In this document: positions 1-9,988 of the stretch, piece by piece
How the letters are laid out: each line of letters begins with the position of its first letter
Position numbering within the stretch: position 1 is the first letter of the stretch
DNA from: Zygnema cylindricum
Lineage: Eukaryota; Streptophyta; Zygnematophyceae; Zygnematales; Zygnemataceae
Assembly: GCA_037447655.1 (NCBI GenBank)
Contig: JBBHKE010000776.1
Span: 14,000 to 41,508, forward strand
Direction of reading: 5' to 3'
Length of the DNA: 27,509 nucleotides
The notes under the pieces: generated by a model
What the model was told of the DNA's origin: nothing
What the model saw: only the letters and a program-made list of their open reading frames with translations
Database searches by the model: none
Program-made: the position numbers and the translations under genes

Positions 1-264
1 TTTTGTTTTTTATAAATTACTTCTAAAAAATTAAGAAAAAAAATCATTAACCTATTGGAAAACTATTAAAGAATTAAAAAATCTTCATTAAATATTTTTT
101 GTTTTTTGAGCAAGATGCCCAAAGTGGAGAAAATCATGAATAAAAAAAAAAAAAATCTTCTATTTTATGCAAAAATTCATCGTTAATCGTGACAAAAAAG
201 ATTATTTCTATCAAGACAATGTTTTGTGTGAAAATGTACCTTCGACAGAGGAAGAATTGGAAAA

Positions 265-352
265 TGGGAGAGGGAGAGGGAGAGGGAGAGGGAGAGGGAT
301 AGAGAGGGAGAGGGAGAGAGAGGGAGAGGGAGAGGGAGAGAAAAAAGGGGGC
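265..352. repeat. (GGGAGA)n-type purine microsatellite
   Basis: The plus strand is almost pure G and A in repeats of GGGAGA and GAGAGG. It is the same repeat type that fills the introns of the adjacent PILS-like gene, but here it lies beyond that gene's 3' end. The reading frame across it encodes only Arg/Gly/Glu low-complexity sequence and is not treated as a gene. Confidence 0.85.
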
Positions 353-935
353 AGAAGCGAGAGGGGGAATTTTGAGTCAGATTATTTAATCTCGATTTTC
401 AGTAATAGTTTGAAACAACTCCAAACAAATTAAAGGTGAATAGAAACCCATCAAAAGATACATAGTTGACTTGATAAACAAAAAATGTTACACAGAAAAA
501 CAAGAAATGAAACACAAAAAAGCAAAAAAAGGATAAGAAAAGGGAATCAAATTTGATTGACAATTTATTTTACCAGAAATGTAACATTTGTTCCTAGAAT
601 TTACTAAAACTAAGATAAATACCTAAATATTGTGTAAAACTACTACAAAATACTAATACTAACATTGAAAAATATGTCTTTTAACTCTTATGGTAAAAAC
701 ACTACTTTTAAACGTATTTTTAACAAAAAACTATGTAGCTTCTCTATAATAAACTAGGTTTTATTTAAAAAATTAACTTGAAAATGCGACATTTTTCTAA
801 CGTCATTCACAGAGACAAAAATCGAGGCTCGGACGAAAGAAGGGGAAAAAAAAAAAAGTAAATTTGTGAACCTCTTTTATGTACATTTCCACAATATTTA
901 GTGTGAAAAAACTTATATAAAAGTGTATAATTCTA

Positions 936-992
936 TCCAATTGATGTATTAACGTCCAATTGATGTATTAATGTCCAATTGAAGTATGAATA
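936..992. repeat. 19-bp tandem repeat, three units
   Basis: Three consecutive 19-bp units (936-954, 955-973, 974-992) start with TCCAATTGA. The first two differ by one base and the third is more diverged. The core CAATTG is itself palindromic. No function is evident. Confidence 0.8.
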
Positions 993-1392
993 ATATCTAA
1001 GTTATGTAATTAGAGACTTTTATAATCTAATTTATGCATACTAAATTGAAATAATACTCTATTTGAAATCGATTTTGACGTTAATTTAGCCTAAATTCTG
1101 CCTCTATTTTCTTATTTTGACGTTTAAGAAAAAATAAAACGTGCAAAAAGAATCGAATACCAACCAATTCCATTTTTCAGTATTACTTTTGTTTTTTTTT
1201 TCTAAATCTTGTACTCGTCCCGTCTCCTTTTCTTTTTTTAGCTCCCGTTTTGTGACAATTTTTTTGTCTTTTTTTTTTCTCTTTCTCTCGTTGTTCCCCT
1301 CTTCTTTTTTTTTTCCCTCTCCATCTTTTTTTATTTTTTTTTCTTTTTTGAATTCCTTTTTTATTTTCTTCTTTTTCTTTTTCCTTTTTTTT

Positions 1393-4300
1393 TCATCCGA
1401 AAAGCATGTAGAGGTAGAGGAGCATAAATCCGGTCATACTAAAAATTGCGACTATGTGTTGAAAAAAAAGAACCGAAGAAGTTTCTTTTTCGCCGAACCC
1501 GTGGAGACTACAACATGTTCCTGTTAAAAAAAAAAACCAAAAAAAAACAAAAGGAGAGAAAGAGAGGAGAGAGAGGAGAGAGGAAAGAGAGAAGGATAGA
1601 GAGAGGAAGAAAGAGAGCGGGAAAAGGGAAGCAAAGGTTAAAAACCAGTACATTAAAGAAAATTTGAGTAAACAAAGGTGTATAAAATTAAAACATTGAA
1701 AAAAAAGAAAAGTGATTTTACCAGTAAGTTTAAGATTAATTGAAAAAAGAAACAAAAGAACAACAAACAAAAAAAAAATGAAAATTAGTTATAACAAAAA
1801 CGGAAACCAAAACCTGAAAAAGAAAAAAAAGAATAAAAGATAAAGAAATAAATAAATAAACAAAAAATATATATAAAAAAATCACCTATTTCCACAGAAG
1901 CCGGCATGGTGTGTTGGAGAAGGAGAGCGAATCGAAACATCGGATTTCCGGCCGGCAAAAAATTTAATTTCTCCGCAAAACTGACCACAACCATTCCAAA
2001 AACGGGCAACAAAAACATTTTGGAAATCACGATCCCAAAAATTGTGGCTCGGGAGAGGTTCGACGAAGTGGGACCTGAAAAAAGAAATGGGGGAGAAAGA
2101 GGAAGAGAGAGATGAAGAGAGAGAGGAAGAGGGAGAAGGAGAGGGAGAGGGGGGGAGAGAGAGAGCTCTTTAGTACACGGTCTTGGGTTTTGAGAGGGAC
2201 AGGAGAGGGAGAGGGAGAGGACGAGGGAGAGGGAGGGAGGGAGGGAGAGGGAGGGAGTTGAATGGAGAGAGAAATGAAGGGAGAGGAAAGTGGGAGCGGG
2301 AGAGGGACAGGGAGTGAAAGGGAAGAGAGAAGGGAAGAGAGAAGGGAAGAGAGAGGAGGGAAGAGAGGAGGGAAGAGAGAGGAGGGAAGAGGAGGAAAGA
2401 GAGAGAAGGGAAGAGAGAAGGGAAGAGAGAGGAGGTAAGAGAGGAGGGAAGAGAGGAGGGAAGAGAGGGAAAAGAGGAGGGAAGAGAGGAGGGAAGAGAG
2501 AGGGAGTACCTGAGGCCATATTTCCTCCAATCACCATCAAGATGCATGGAACGAGAGCTTGTCTGGACAACAAAAAAAAATAAAAAATCGGAGATTTAGT
2601 TACGTGGAAAAAAACAATAAGCAATTACTAAACATGTTTATTTTCATACTATTATTGAAATAGTTTACAAAAAAAAAAGATTAAAGAAAAAAGGAAGGAA
2701 AAGAAAAAAAAACAAAAAAAAAAAAAACACCGACCATTCCCTTTACCGAGAATGAAATCAAATAAAAGAAGTAAAAACAAATAAAAAGAAATAAAAATAA
2801 ATAAAATAAAATTACCCAGGAATCCCAATTGTATCGGCTGCGAATCGAAAATTCCCATTTTCTCCAAAAAGGGATTTTGCGACCGCCGGTACAACTCCCA
2901 AAACCATGGCTGTACACTGTACCGGCAGAAAAGAACAAAATAGGAGTGAGAGTGAGGGAGAGAGAGAGGGAGGGAGAGAGAGGATGAGAGAGAGGACAAA
3001 ACAGGAGAGAGGGGAATGGAGGTGAAAAAAAGACTGCGATAAAACGATGAAAATTGGAGGAACCGGGATGAGGGAGAGGAGGGGGAGAGGAGGAGAGAGA
3101 GGAAAAAAGGGGGAAAAGGGGGAGGGGGAGGGAGAGAGGAGGAGAGGAAGGAGGGAGGGGGGAGGGAGGAGACCTACCGCAGCCAATAGAGGGGGTCGGA
3201 GGAAAACGGACAAAATGGAAATGGCCAATTGCTCACTAGGCTGGAAACAAGAGAGAGGGAGAGAGAGAGACAAGAGAAAGAGGGAGGGAGGGGGAGAGAG
3301 AGAGAGAGGGAGAGGGAGAGGGGGAGAGAGAGAGAGAGAGAGAGAGAGTCAGCATTAATAAAAGAATTAACAAGAACAAAAAAAAAAAAAAAAAAAGAGC
3401 AAACAATTACTTATACAAGAAATAAAAAAACAAAAGAAAAAATGTAATCTATTATTAATTATTGGTCAAACCAAGTCACACCCACAAAAAAGCCAGCGCA
3501 AGTCAACTCATAAGAAAAACTCAACCGAAAAAGTCAACAAAATCAGACCTCCACTAGCGACAAAAAACTTAAAAACCCACTAAAAGACAAAAAAAAAACT
3601 CCAGGGAACCAAAAAGTCAACGACAGTCAAACCATATTTTCACCTTAAGCTTTTTACCTTTAGTTTTTATTTTTACCTTTGGTTTTTATTTTTACCCCAA
3701 GTTTCTATTCTCACCTTAAGTTTTTTCGAACTCGACCTTCTCGGAGAATACCGTCCCAATAACGGAATCGTTAAACTATTTCCGTTTCCGTGAAACATCT
3801 TCCCTTCCTCCAAAGCTTTCATATCGGGACAAGATCGATGAGCATTGGACCCAAAAAGGGGTTCTTTTACCGAAAATAAAATAGTTTTTTTGGGTACAAA
3901 GGGGTCTTTTAGAGGAAAAGTCGATTCTTTTCCCTCGGAAATTGAATTTTCGTTCTCCGGTATCCAATCATCCGGAGGGGCGAGAACATTGTAGACCACT
4001 CCCCATACAATAAGGGCGGCCATCTGGGAGAGGGAGGGAGAGGGAGAGAGAGGGAGAGATAGAGATTAGTTCTGCGTGTGCTTTACGTATCAAAATCCGT
4101 CTCATTTACCACTCTAATATCAAAACTATTTGCAATTTGTTACACATTACTACATGAACAGCATTATTATCCTTTTTTGTTAAACTAAGAATATTTTTTG
4201 ACAAAATTGACAATTATTCCTACATTACAAACAATTTTAACATTGTACCATTGAACATTGTTAAATTTTCAACAACTTTTTCCAAACACCCACATCTAGA

Positions 4301-4921
4301 GAGCAATATATACAACTCCCAACAATTTTAGCAGAAAAAACGTTAAAGTTGGTCATGATGTCCTGACACGTGTAAAGAATTGGCAGTAACTTTGTCAAAT
4401 TTCCAAAAAATTCCGTCAAAATTGCAACAATTTCGCCAGAATTGCAACGGTTTCGTCAAAATTGCAAACCAATGTCGTCAAAATTGCAACCGATTTCGTC
4501 AAAAACTGCATACCACTTATACTCAATGATAATTATCAAAAACGACACAAAATTTGACAATTATTACACATTTTTCAACCAACTATCACATTTAAAGAGC
4601 TGTTACTTTCACAATTTGATTTTTCTTCACGTACCCACATCCCGAGAGCGATATATGCAACACCTGTTGCGTCACACTCGTCTTTGGGGCCAAAGGGGTT
4701 TCGAGAATCGGAGCAAATGGCGGAGAGGAGGACAATGGGCATGTTTCCCTGGTTGCCTGGGGGGTGGAGGGGGAGAGAGGGAGAGGGGAGGGAGGTGGAG
4801 AGGAGAGAGAGGGAGGGAGAGAAGGTTAGGAGAATGTACGGATGCAGGAGAATGGACCGAAAAGGAGAGCAAATGGGTGAGAGTGCAGCAGAGGAGAGAG
4901 AAAGGGAGAGAGAGAGAGAGG

Positions 4922-5003
<82 letters not shown>

Positions 5004-6788
5004 TAGAGAGGTACCTATCCCCGTGAGTACCGCCACCAGGCGGGTATAGGCGGGGGGGGTACGAGTAACTTTTGCGACCACTAGGCCTAAGAGGGAGCCG
5101 AAGGAGGAGGCGATAATCACATTGACGGGGAGGAACCACCTGGGGGGGGGCAGGGAGAGGGAGGGAGAGGGAAGGAGAGGGAGGGAGAGGGAGACGGAGG
5201 GAGAGAGAGGGTTTCAGATTTTATTAGGGGAGAGGGCTACAGGAAAGGGAGGGAAGGGGGGGGGGAGGGAGGAGAGGGGTGGGGAGGAGGAGGGTGGAGA
5301 TGGAAGGGAGGGGGAGAGGAGAGGAAAGGGAGGCGGAGGGGAGAGGGGAGGGGGGGGAGGTGAAGGGGGGGGGGGGGGGGGGAGGGGGAGGAGGAGATAG
5401 GAAGGGCGGAGGAGGAAGAGGGAAGAGGGATGAAAATGGGTAGATGAAGGAGAAGGCAGATAGGTGAAGAAGAATGGAGGCAGAGAGAGAGAGATGAAGG
5501 GATAGGGAGAACAGGAGAGAGAAAAACAGACAGAGGAAGGGCAAAAGAAGGAGAGAAAAAAAGGGAATGGCAAAGAGGAAGAGAGGGTAAGAGAAAGAGG
5601 GATAGGTAAAGATGGAAAGCACAAGAGGGAGAGGCAAAAAAGGAAGCGGCAAAATGGGGAGAGGGAAAGATGGAGAGGCAGAGGAAGAAGGGGGGGGCAG
5701 AGGGGGAGGGAGAGAGAGCCTACCACTGGATGAGGTGGTGAAATGTGACAGCTTGTCCCAGTCTCACGAAAATGAAGGCAGGGAGAAACACACAGTAGAC
5801 CAACTGCTTCCCTCCATCCCCTCTTTCCCCTGGGGTTAGAGAGAGGGAGAGGGAGAGGGAGAGAGGGGGAAGCGAAGGACAAAAGGGAGGGAGTAGACCA
5901 AGAGGGAGAGGGAGAGGGAGGAGAGAGGGAGAGGGGAGAACGAAGCAAAGTACGAGAGGGAAGGAGTACACCAACTGCATTACCTCTATCTTTCTTGCCC
6001 CCTCTCTTCTATCCCTCTCCCCCTCTTTCCCCATCCCTCTCTCGCCCCCCTCTCTTCCCCCCCCTCTTTTCCTATACTTACCCCATTTCCTCTCATGTTT
6101 TCCAAAATTTCCTTCAACTCTTCCTCCATTAACTCCCAATCTTTTCGCATATATCTCCCCTCTTCCTCCCCCCCCATTCTCCCTTCCCTATATCTCCCAT
6201 TTTCTCCTGGTGATATACCATTCTTTCCCCAAACTCTCCTGCCTCTCTCTCTCTCCCTCCCTCTCTCCCTCCCATTCTTCCCACCTTGCTCATCCCCTTC
6301 CTTTCTACCCCTTTTTTCCCCAGTTTTTCGTCACTTTTCCCCATTCTTTTACCATTTTTCTCGCTCCCTCCCTCTTCCTCCCTCCCTCTCTCCCTCCCTC
6401 TCCCCCCGATCCCTCAACCTTACTCATATCCTTCCACTCCCCTCCCCTTTCTACACCATTTATCCCCCATTTTTTACAATTATTTTACCATTTTTTCTCC
6501 TTCCTCTCTCTCCCTCTCTCTCCTTCCCTCCATCCCTCCCTCCCTCCCTCTCCCCCCCCTCTTCCTCACCTTACTCATCCCCTTCCTCGTCTGGGCCGGT
6601 AGGATGTTGACAGTTGGCAGTGAGCAGATGAGGCCCAAAAGTCCCACCAGGATGACTTTCACAACGGGTATAAATGATGACGTCAGCAGGAGACTTACGG
6701 GCAGATCGACATCTTTTCCCACGCGCAAATCGAAAAATTTCTCTATTCGGGCAGCGGCGGAAAGGACGGAGATTGGGGTGGATTCCAT
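1393..6788 (-). CDS. PIN-LIKES (PILS) auxin efflux carrier-type membrane protein, ten exons
   Basis: The joined exons are 6788-6570, 5803-5724, 5139-5015, 4756-4635, 4023-3715, 3240-3178, 2916-2816, 2562-2510, 2074-1886 and 1520-1393. They total 1389 nt (462 residues), keep phase throughout and end in TGA. All nine introns are GT-AG. Recognisable PILS landmarks are an N-terminal hydrophobic segment around residues 39-56 (FIPVVKVILVGLLGL), FHHLIQWWFLPVNV across exons 2-3, GNQGNMPIVLL with an NPFG motif in exon 4, a hydrophilic central loop at about residues 201-280, PPLLAA joined to VLGVVPAV across exons 6-7, and a hydrophobic C-terminal half. The length fits the family (roughly 390-460 aa). 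By family knowledge PILS proteins sit in the ER membrane and influence intracellular auxin; transport by this protein is inferred. The loop is poorly conserved and the C-terminus is diverged, so a divergent subfamily is possible. Exon joins come from reading, not transcripts. Confidence 0.88.
1521..1885 (-). other. PILS intron 9 with CT-rich acceptor tract
   Basis: The donor is GTGATT at 1885 and the acceptor is ACAG ending at 1521, next to a long T run. On the coding strand a CT-rich tract lies at about 1630-1555, with A/T-rich sequence upstream of it. The intron separates the exon ending in the residues PASVEI from the last exon. Confidence 0.8.
2075..2509 (-). repeat. PILS intron 8: almost entirely a purine/pyrimidine minisatellite
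   Basis: The intron runs from GTACTC to TCAG. On the plus strand 2085-2505 is nearly all G and A. Its proximal part (about 2320-2505) is a tandem array of roughly 11-13 bp units of the form GGGAAGAGAGGA. On the coding strand it is therefore a 400-nt pyrimidine tract. Open frames across it encode Leu/Ser/Pro low-complexity sequence and are artefacts. Confidence 0.85.
2917..3177 (-). repeat. PILS intron 6: CT-rich on coding strand
   Basis: The donor is GTAGGT and the acceptor is GTACAG, placed just before TGTACAGCC. The second AG, seven bases further on, is not used because phase requires the first. Nearly the whole intron (about 2942-3170) is GA-rich on the plus strand and CT-rich in the transcript. 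Confidence 0.8.
3241..3714 (-). other. PILS intron 5 with repeated donor-like units and CT-rich 3' end
   Basis: The donor is GTGAGA at 3714 and the acceptor is TCCAG ending at 3241. The first 80 nt are a 19-nt tandem array that repeats the splice-donor sequence, described separately. The acceptor-proximal part (about 3349-3250) is CT-rich on the coding strand and includes a pure GA/CT dinucleotide run near 3331-3348. The middle is A-rich on the plus strand. Confidence 0.75.
3652..3720 (-). repeat. 19-nt tandem array carrying 5' splice-site copies
   Basis: On the coding strand the real exon 5 donor (AAG|GTGAGA at 3715/3714) is followed by further GGTAAA sites exactly 19, 38 and 57 nt downstream. 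Another GGTGAAAA lies near 3644. Units share the form GGTAAAAATAAAAAC. The array starts at the exon edge, so the donor itself belongs to the repeat. Confidence 0.75.
4024..4634 (-). other. PILS intron 4
   Basis: The donor is GTACGT and the acceptor is CCCAG before the codons for MAALIVWG. A short CT tract (plus-strand GA at 4025-4064) lies at the acceptor. The rest is AT-rich and includes a roughly 20-bp minisatellite at 4388-4511, listed separately. Apart from these it appears unremarkable. Confidence 0.75.
4388..4511. repeat. About 20-bp minisatellite, six degenerate units
   Basis: On the plus strand the unit is close to TTTCGTCAAAATTGCAAC. Copies start near 4409, 4429, 4449, 4469 and 4491, with a weaker copy at 4388. 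It lies inside PILS intron 4 and is the only clear non-purine tandem array within the gene besides the donor-site array. Confidence 0.8.
4757..5014 (-). repeat. PILS intron 3: GA/CT dinucleotide tract
   Basis: The intron runs from GTACCT to CCCCAG. About 4900-5000 is a nearly uninterrupted GA repeat on the plus strand (CT in the transcript), and 4760-4810 is GGGAGA-rich. Between them lies a short mixed stretch. This is the longest pure dinucleotide run in the window. Confidence 0.85.
5140..5723 (-). repeat. PILS intron 2: long G-rich/C-rich purine-pyrimidine tract
   Basis: The donor is GTAGGC and the acceptor is CCCCCCAG. The plus strand is purine-rich over almost all of 5140-5720. It includes strongly G-rich blocks at about 5250-5400 with runs of more than ten G. 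On the coding strand the intron is a pyrimidine tract of nearly 600 nt. Such mirror-symmetric purine sequence is of the kind known to form triplexes, and the G runs could form quadruplexes on the template side. Confidence 0.85.
5804..6569 (-). repeat. PILS intron 1: purine-rich 5' half, pyrimidine-rich 3' half
   Basis: The donor is GTGAGG at 6569 and the acceptor is AAGCAG ending at 5804. In the transcript sense the first part (6569 to about 5985) is GA-rich and the last part (about 5965-5804) is CT-rich, so the two halves are broadly complementary. Near the switch (about 5968-5986) there is a short echo of the exon 2 acceptor and first codons. Confidence 0.8.
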
Positions 6789-7040
6789 AATTTCTCTGTT
6801 TTTTGTTTTGTTGTTTTTTTGTTTCTTTTTTTTTTTCTTTTTGTTTTATTTTGGGGGGATTTTGTTTGTGTGTTTTTTTTGAGAGAAGGTGGAGGGAGAG
6901 GGAGAGGGAGTGGGAGAGGGAAAGAGAGAGAGGGAGAGACAAAGGGAGGGGAAGGGAGAGAGCAAGGGAGAGGGAGAGGGGGGGCGGAAAGAGGGGGAGG
7001 GAGAGAGAGAGAGGGACGGAGAGCGAGGGACAGGGATAGC
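6789..7040 (-). promoter_or_regulatory. Probable PILS 5' leader with CT tract
   Basis: Directly upstream of the ATG is an A-rich stretch in the coding sense (T-rich on plus, 6795-6880). Further upstream is a CT-rich tract (GA on plus, about 6886-7035). Position and strand fit a transcribed pyrimidine-rich leader, but no transcription start or TATA element can be assigned with confidence. The start at 6788 is chosen because the protein's first hydrophobic segment follows in the same frame and no nearer ATG exists. Confidence 0.4.
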
Positions 7041-8598
7041 AGATTTTTTTGCGGAAAATCGTAGTTGTTATTTGTTTCTTTTATTAAATTTGTTTATTGA
7101 ATCGATTTTTTTCTATATTCATATGTAAATGAATATAACAATCCTAAATTAAAAAAAAAATTATGAAAAAAAATAATTTCTTTTGGGAAAAAAGTCCCAA
7201 ATATCAAATTTCTAGAGGACTTTTGTCATCCAAAAAAAAACGTTTTCTTCGCAAAATTATTATTTTCCCTCATCCAAATGTAAATAAAACAAAAACCGAA
7301 ATCGAAAACAAAAGTATGGGTATTGTAAAGAAGGCAAAAGTTTATAATTCCCAAAAAAAATTGCTCCTAAAATGGAAAATTGTACTTGAAATGGGACTCG
7401 ACAAGAGAGACCTTTTCGGAAAAAGAAGGGACGCAACCGTTTTCCCGAGAGAGCTCTTCTTTCGGAGTAAGGTTGTTTTCTGTTTTTTAGTTTGAGGAAA
7501 CAATATAGTATTCCGTGCGTAATTTTTCGTACAGTAACTGTACGGACAAAAGATATTGAAACAGAATCGCCACGTCAGTTTCAATCAATTCTGGATTTTC
7601 TTGTTTTTTATGGTCCACATCAATTGTACGGTTTTTAGAACTTAAGTAGCACATATGTACGGAATGGATGAGGACAGGTTATTTAGGACGTATTCTGACT
7701 TGAATCGTCGCAGGTACACGTGTCGTTTGTGATTTTAAACTTTATTATACGTGTCAAAGATTTTTACGAATTTCCAGACCACGACATTTTTAAATTATGT
7801 CGGAAAACGTGTCGGATTTATTTGGAAATTGGAAAAGCTTCCGGTCGCATCCACGTGTCCTATTTTGAAGCTTTATTGCTCAAATCGACTTGGAAATCAA
7901 AAAAAAGGTGTCGTTATCCATTATCCTAATCGTACGGATGAGTCAAACCTATGAGATCGTGCACGTGCCTGTGTTGTTATGCTTATTTTGTGAAGATTGA
8001 CGTGTTTTCTTCGGGCAGGAAGAATATTCGATTTAAATTCGTTTTAAATTCGTACAAATTCGTTGAGATTCGTTTAAATTCGTTTCAAGTTCGTTTAAAT
8101 CATAATTTGCTAGGCAAGGTTCAAATGTCCAACAACCCTTGACGATAATTGGCTAATCCTTATCCGAAAACGACGTGTATCTGTACAAAGTACACGCAAA
8201 CTCGACACGTCTCCTGTGACCGTTCGGATATGGTTACGAGACAGCCGTACATTCTTCCGAGCTTCTTGGAATTGTCCCCACCCCGACGTTTCAGCGAAAA
8301 GGCTCCTCGAAAATGTCGGTCGAGCTGCCGCCGGCCCTGACATTTGCCACGTGTCATGTAAGGCTCGCAGACCGCACACATCCGAAAGTCAGAAATCGGC
8401 AGACATCCCAAAGGAAATAAAAGCGAGGATTTGTCGGCATCTATAGGGTGTACGGAACACTAACCCTAGGGTCGCGTTCGGTCTTTTTCAAGCACCTATC
8501 GAAAGATTACAACTGCGACAAGATATAGTCTGTTACAGAAAACTGAGATCACGGTAACATGTTTTGTTTAGTAAAAGACGGTCTTCATAAAAAAAAGA
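7041..8598. other. Intergenic AT-rich DNA, no recognised gene
   Basis: I see no coding segment with family resemblance; a 110-codon plus-strand frame at 7163-7495 is Lys/Phe-rich and unrecognised. Structural details are a 17-nt palindrome with a one-base centre at 7528-7544 (arms CGTACAGT) and an ATTCGTTTAA-type periodic repeat at 8030-8100. There is also a more GC-balanced stretch at about 8160-8450 with a CACGTGTCA motif near 8348. Confidence 0.5.
8030..8100. repeat. Short degenerate tandem repeat (ATTCGTTTAA-like)
   Basis: Variants of ATTCGTTTAA recur about every 10-14 bases over roughly 70 bp. It lies in intergenic DNA with no adjacent gene that explains it. Confidence 0.65.
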
Positions 8599-8882
8599 GG
8601 AATTGCTAATCGCAGAGACGATTTTTGCTGCGTGCAGGTACAGTAGTTGTCAGAAATTGTACATTTGAAGTACAGTTTTGTACAAGTTACGTACCTTTAA
8701 GTTCAAATTAGACGGTCAATCCGTCGAACAACTTTGACTGGCGGAATATTGTAACGGCGGTTAAAAAAGTGTCGCGCTTGCGAACGTCGACCGTCATTAA
8801 AAAAAAACAATTCACACGGTCGGCGCAGGTTTACAATAACAAAACTGTGGCAGCCACATATAAATATAATGGCTGCGCGCAG

Positions 8883-9430
8883 GTACACCGCGCATCGTTA
8901 TTAGTGTCAACGACACTAATTTGGGTTCTTAAAATTTTGATTTTTTTCCTCAAATAGGATACATGATTTTAATTGTTCCTTAACGTTAATTAAGGTACCG
9001 TACAAAATAGCGTAAAGGACGAATTACAATAATATCTAAATAGTGTGGTGTACGGTCGATGTCAGACCGTACATAAATGTTCCTTTTCAAGTGAAAATTT
9101 TACAAAAAATGAGTTAAATCAGACGCGCACGCATAGGGATCGTGCGCTAAAAAAACGGGATTGTTTTGACACGTAAATTAGTCTTTCATGTACGGATATT
9201 TAAATTTCACGACAGCGTACGATTTTCAATATTTTGTACGGATACATATATTAATGTATATAATCGTACAACGAATATTCCATTTTTGCTGTTCCCAAAT
9301 TAGCATAAACGCCGAAATTAGAATACACCTTTTAAAAAAAAAAAAAAAAAAAATCTTAATTAGCGTCAATGACGGTATATTTACTTCCACACTATTTAAA
9401 CTTTGACACTAATAACGATGCGCGGTGTAC
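8883..9430. mobile_element. MITE A (about 548 bp) with 28-bp perfect inverted ends
   Basis: The left end begins GTACACCGCGCATCGTTATT and continues to 8910. The right end (9403-9430) is its exact reverse complement over 28 bp. The left boundary falls where the surrounding long inverted repeat stops matching, consistent with insertion there. The element is AT-rich and has no coding capacity. The ends can also be read as CACCG...CGGTG with a TA target, which resembles TA-targeting families; the exact target duplication is ambiguous. Confidence 0.75.
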
Positions 9431-9431
9431 T

Positions 9432-9988
9432 GTACACCGTCAATCGCTATTAGAGTAAAGGAATAAATAGCGTAAAAAAAAAATTAGTGTTATTAACGCT
9501 AATCAGGAATTATTTTTTTTTGAAAAAAAATATATATACTAATTAATCCCTAACTGTAATTTGGGTTGTCCTGAATAATAAATGCTCGCCCTTTCGATGT
9601 CTACATTAATCTGTGTAGCCGTACAAAATCTGACAATTCGTACGCCGTCGCGCTGTTCACACGGTCGACGGACGAACATATGAGAACGTGATTTTTGTCG
9701 ACGAGTTTGCGTCTCTTTCTTCCAGTGCACATTCACATGTGTGCGCAATAATGTTAAGTGTCTTTTTATGCTTTCCTAATTCAAAAAGTACCATTTCGTA
9801 CGAATATTCTCTGTTCGTACGCCACACTATTTCCATCGCAGTGTACTTTCCTTATTAACGCTAATTGAAAAAAAAACCTAATTAGAATAATGGAAAAAAT
9901 AAAATTATGGATTGTATTTCGGGTTTTTTTTTTTGAAAAAAGGGCACCGAATTGGCGTTATATACTCTAATAGCGATTGGCGGTGTAC
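9432..9988. mobile_element. MITE B (about 557 bp), same family as MITE A, abutting it
   Basis: The left end is GTACACCGTCAATCGCTATT and continues AGAGTA. The right end (about 9963-9988) is its reverse complement with one mismatch. It follows MITE A with a single T between the two. TACTGTA occurs at both junctions (9428-9434 and 9986-9992), so it may be a duplication or simply part of the ends. The ends are clearly related to those of MITE A but not identical. No protein is encoded. Confidence 0.75.

Larger units (their letters stand above)
1..1392. other. AT-rich flank, no recognised gene
   Basis: This stretch is A/T-rich with many homopolymer runs. I see no coding segment that resembles a known family. 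It holds a hexanucleotide purine tract near 265-352 and a three-unit 19-bp tandem repeat at 936-992, both listed separately. The part next to 1392 lies downstream of the PILS-like stop codon and probably includes its 3' untranslated region. The T-rich plus-strand run at 1185-1395 means the transcript there would be A-rich, but no unique polyadenylation signal can be singled out. Confidence 0.5.

Noticed and set aside
167-433. 88-codon plus-strand frame over the purine repeat
   Set aside because: Its centre is Arg/Gly/Glu repeat translation and its ends resemble no family; no splice or promoter context supports it.
2027-2530. Several 100-280 codon frames rich in Leu/Ser/Pro on minus across the GA tracts
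   Set aside because: They translate only pyrimidine repeats and cross PILS introns with GT-AG borders. The frame over 1785-2624 merely picks up exons 8 and 9 read through intron 8.
4388-4511. CRISPR-like array
   Set aside because: Units of about 20 bp are directly contiguous without spacers and degenerate, in a eukaryotic intron; it is a minisatellite.
5214-5948. 244-codon minus-strand frame in the PILS region
   Set aside because: It is low-complexity Ser/Pro/Leu sequence from introns 1 and 2; the real exon 2 lies in a different frame within it.
7163-7495. 110-codon plus-strand frame upstream of the PILS gene
   Set aside because: Lys/Phe-rich composition as expected from A/T-rich DNA, an overlapping antisense frame, and no recognised domain.
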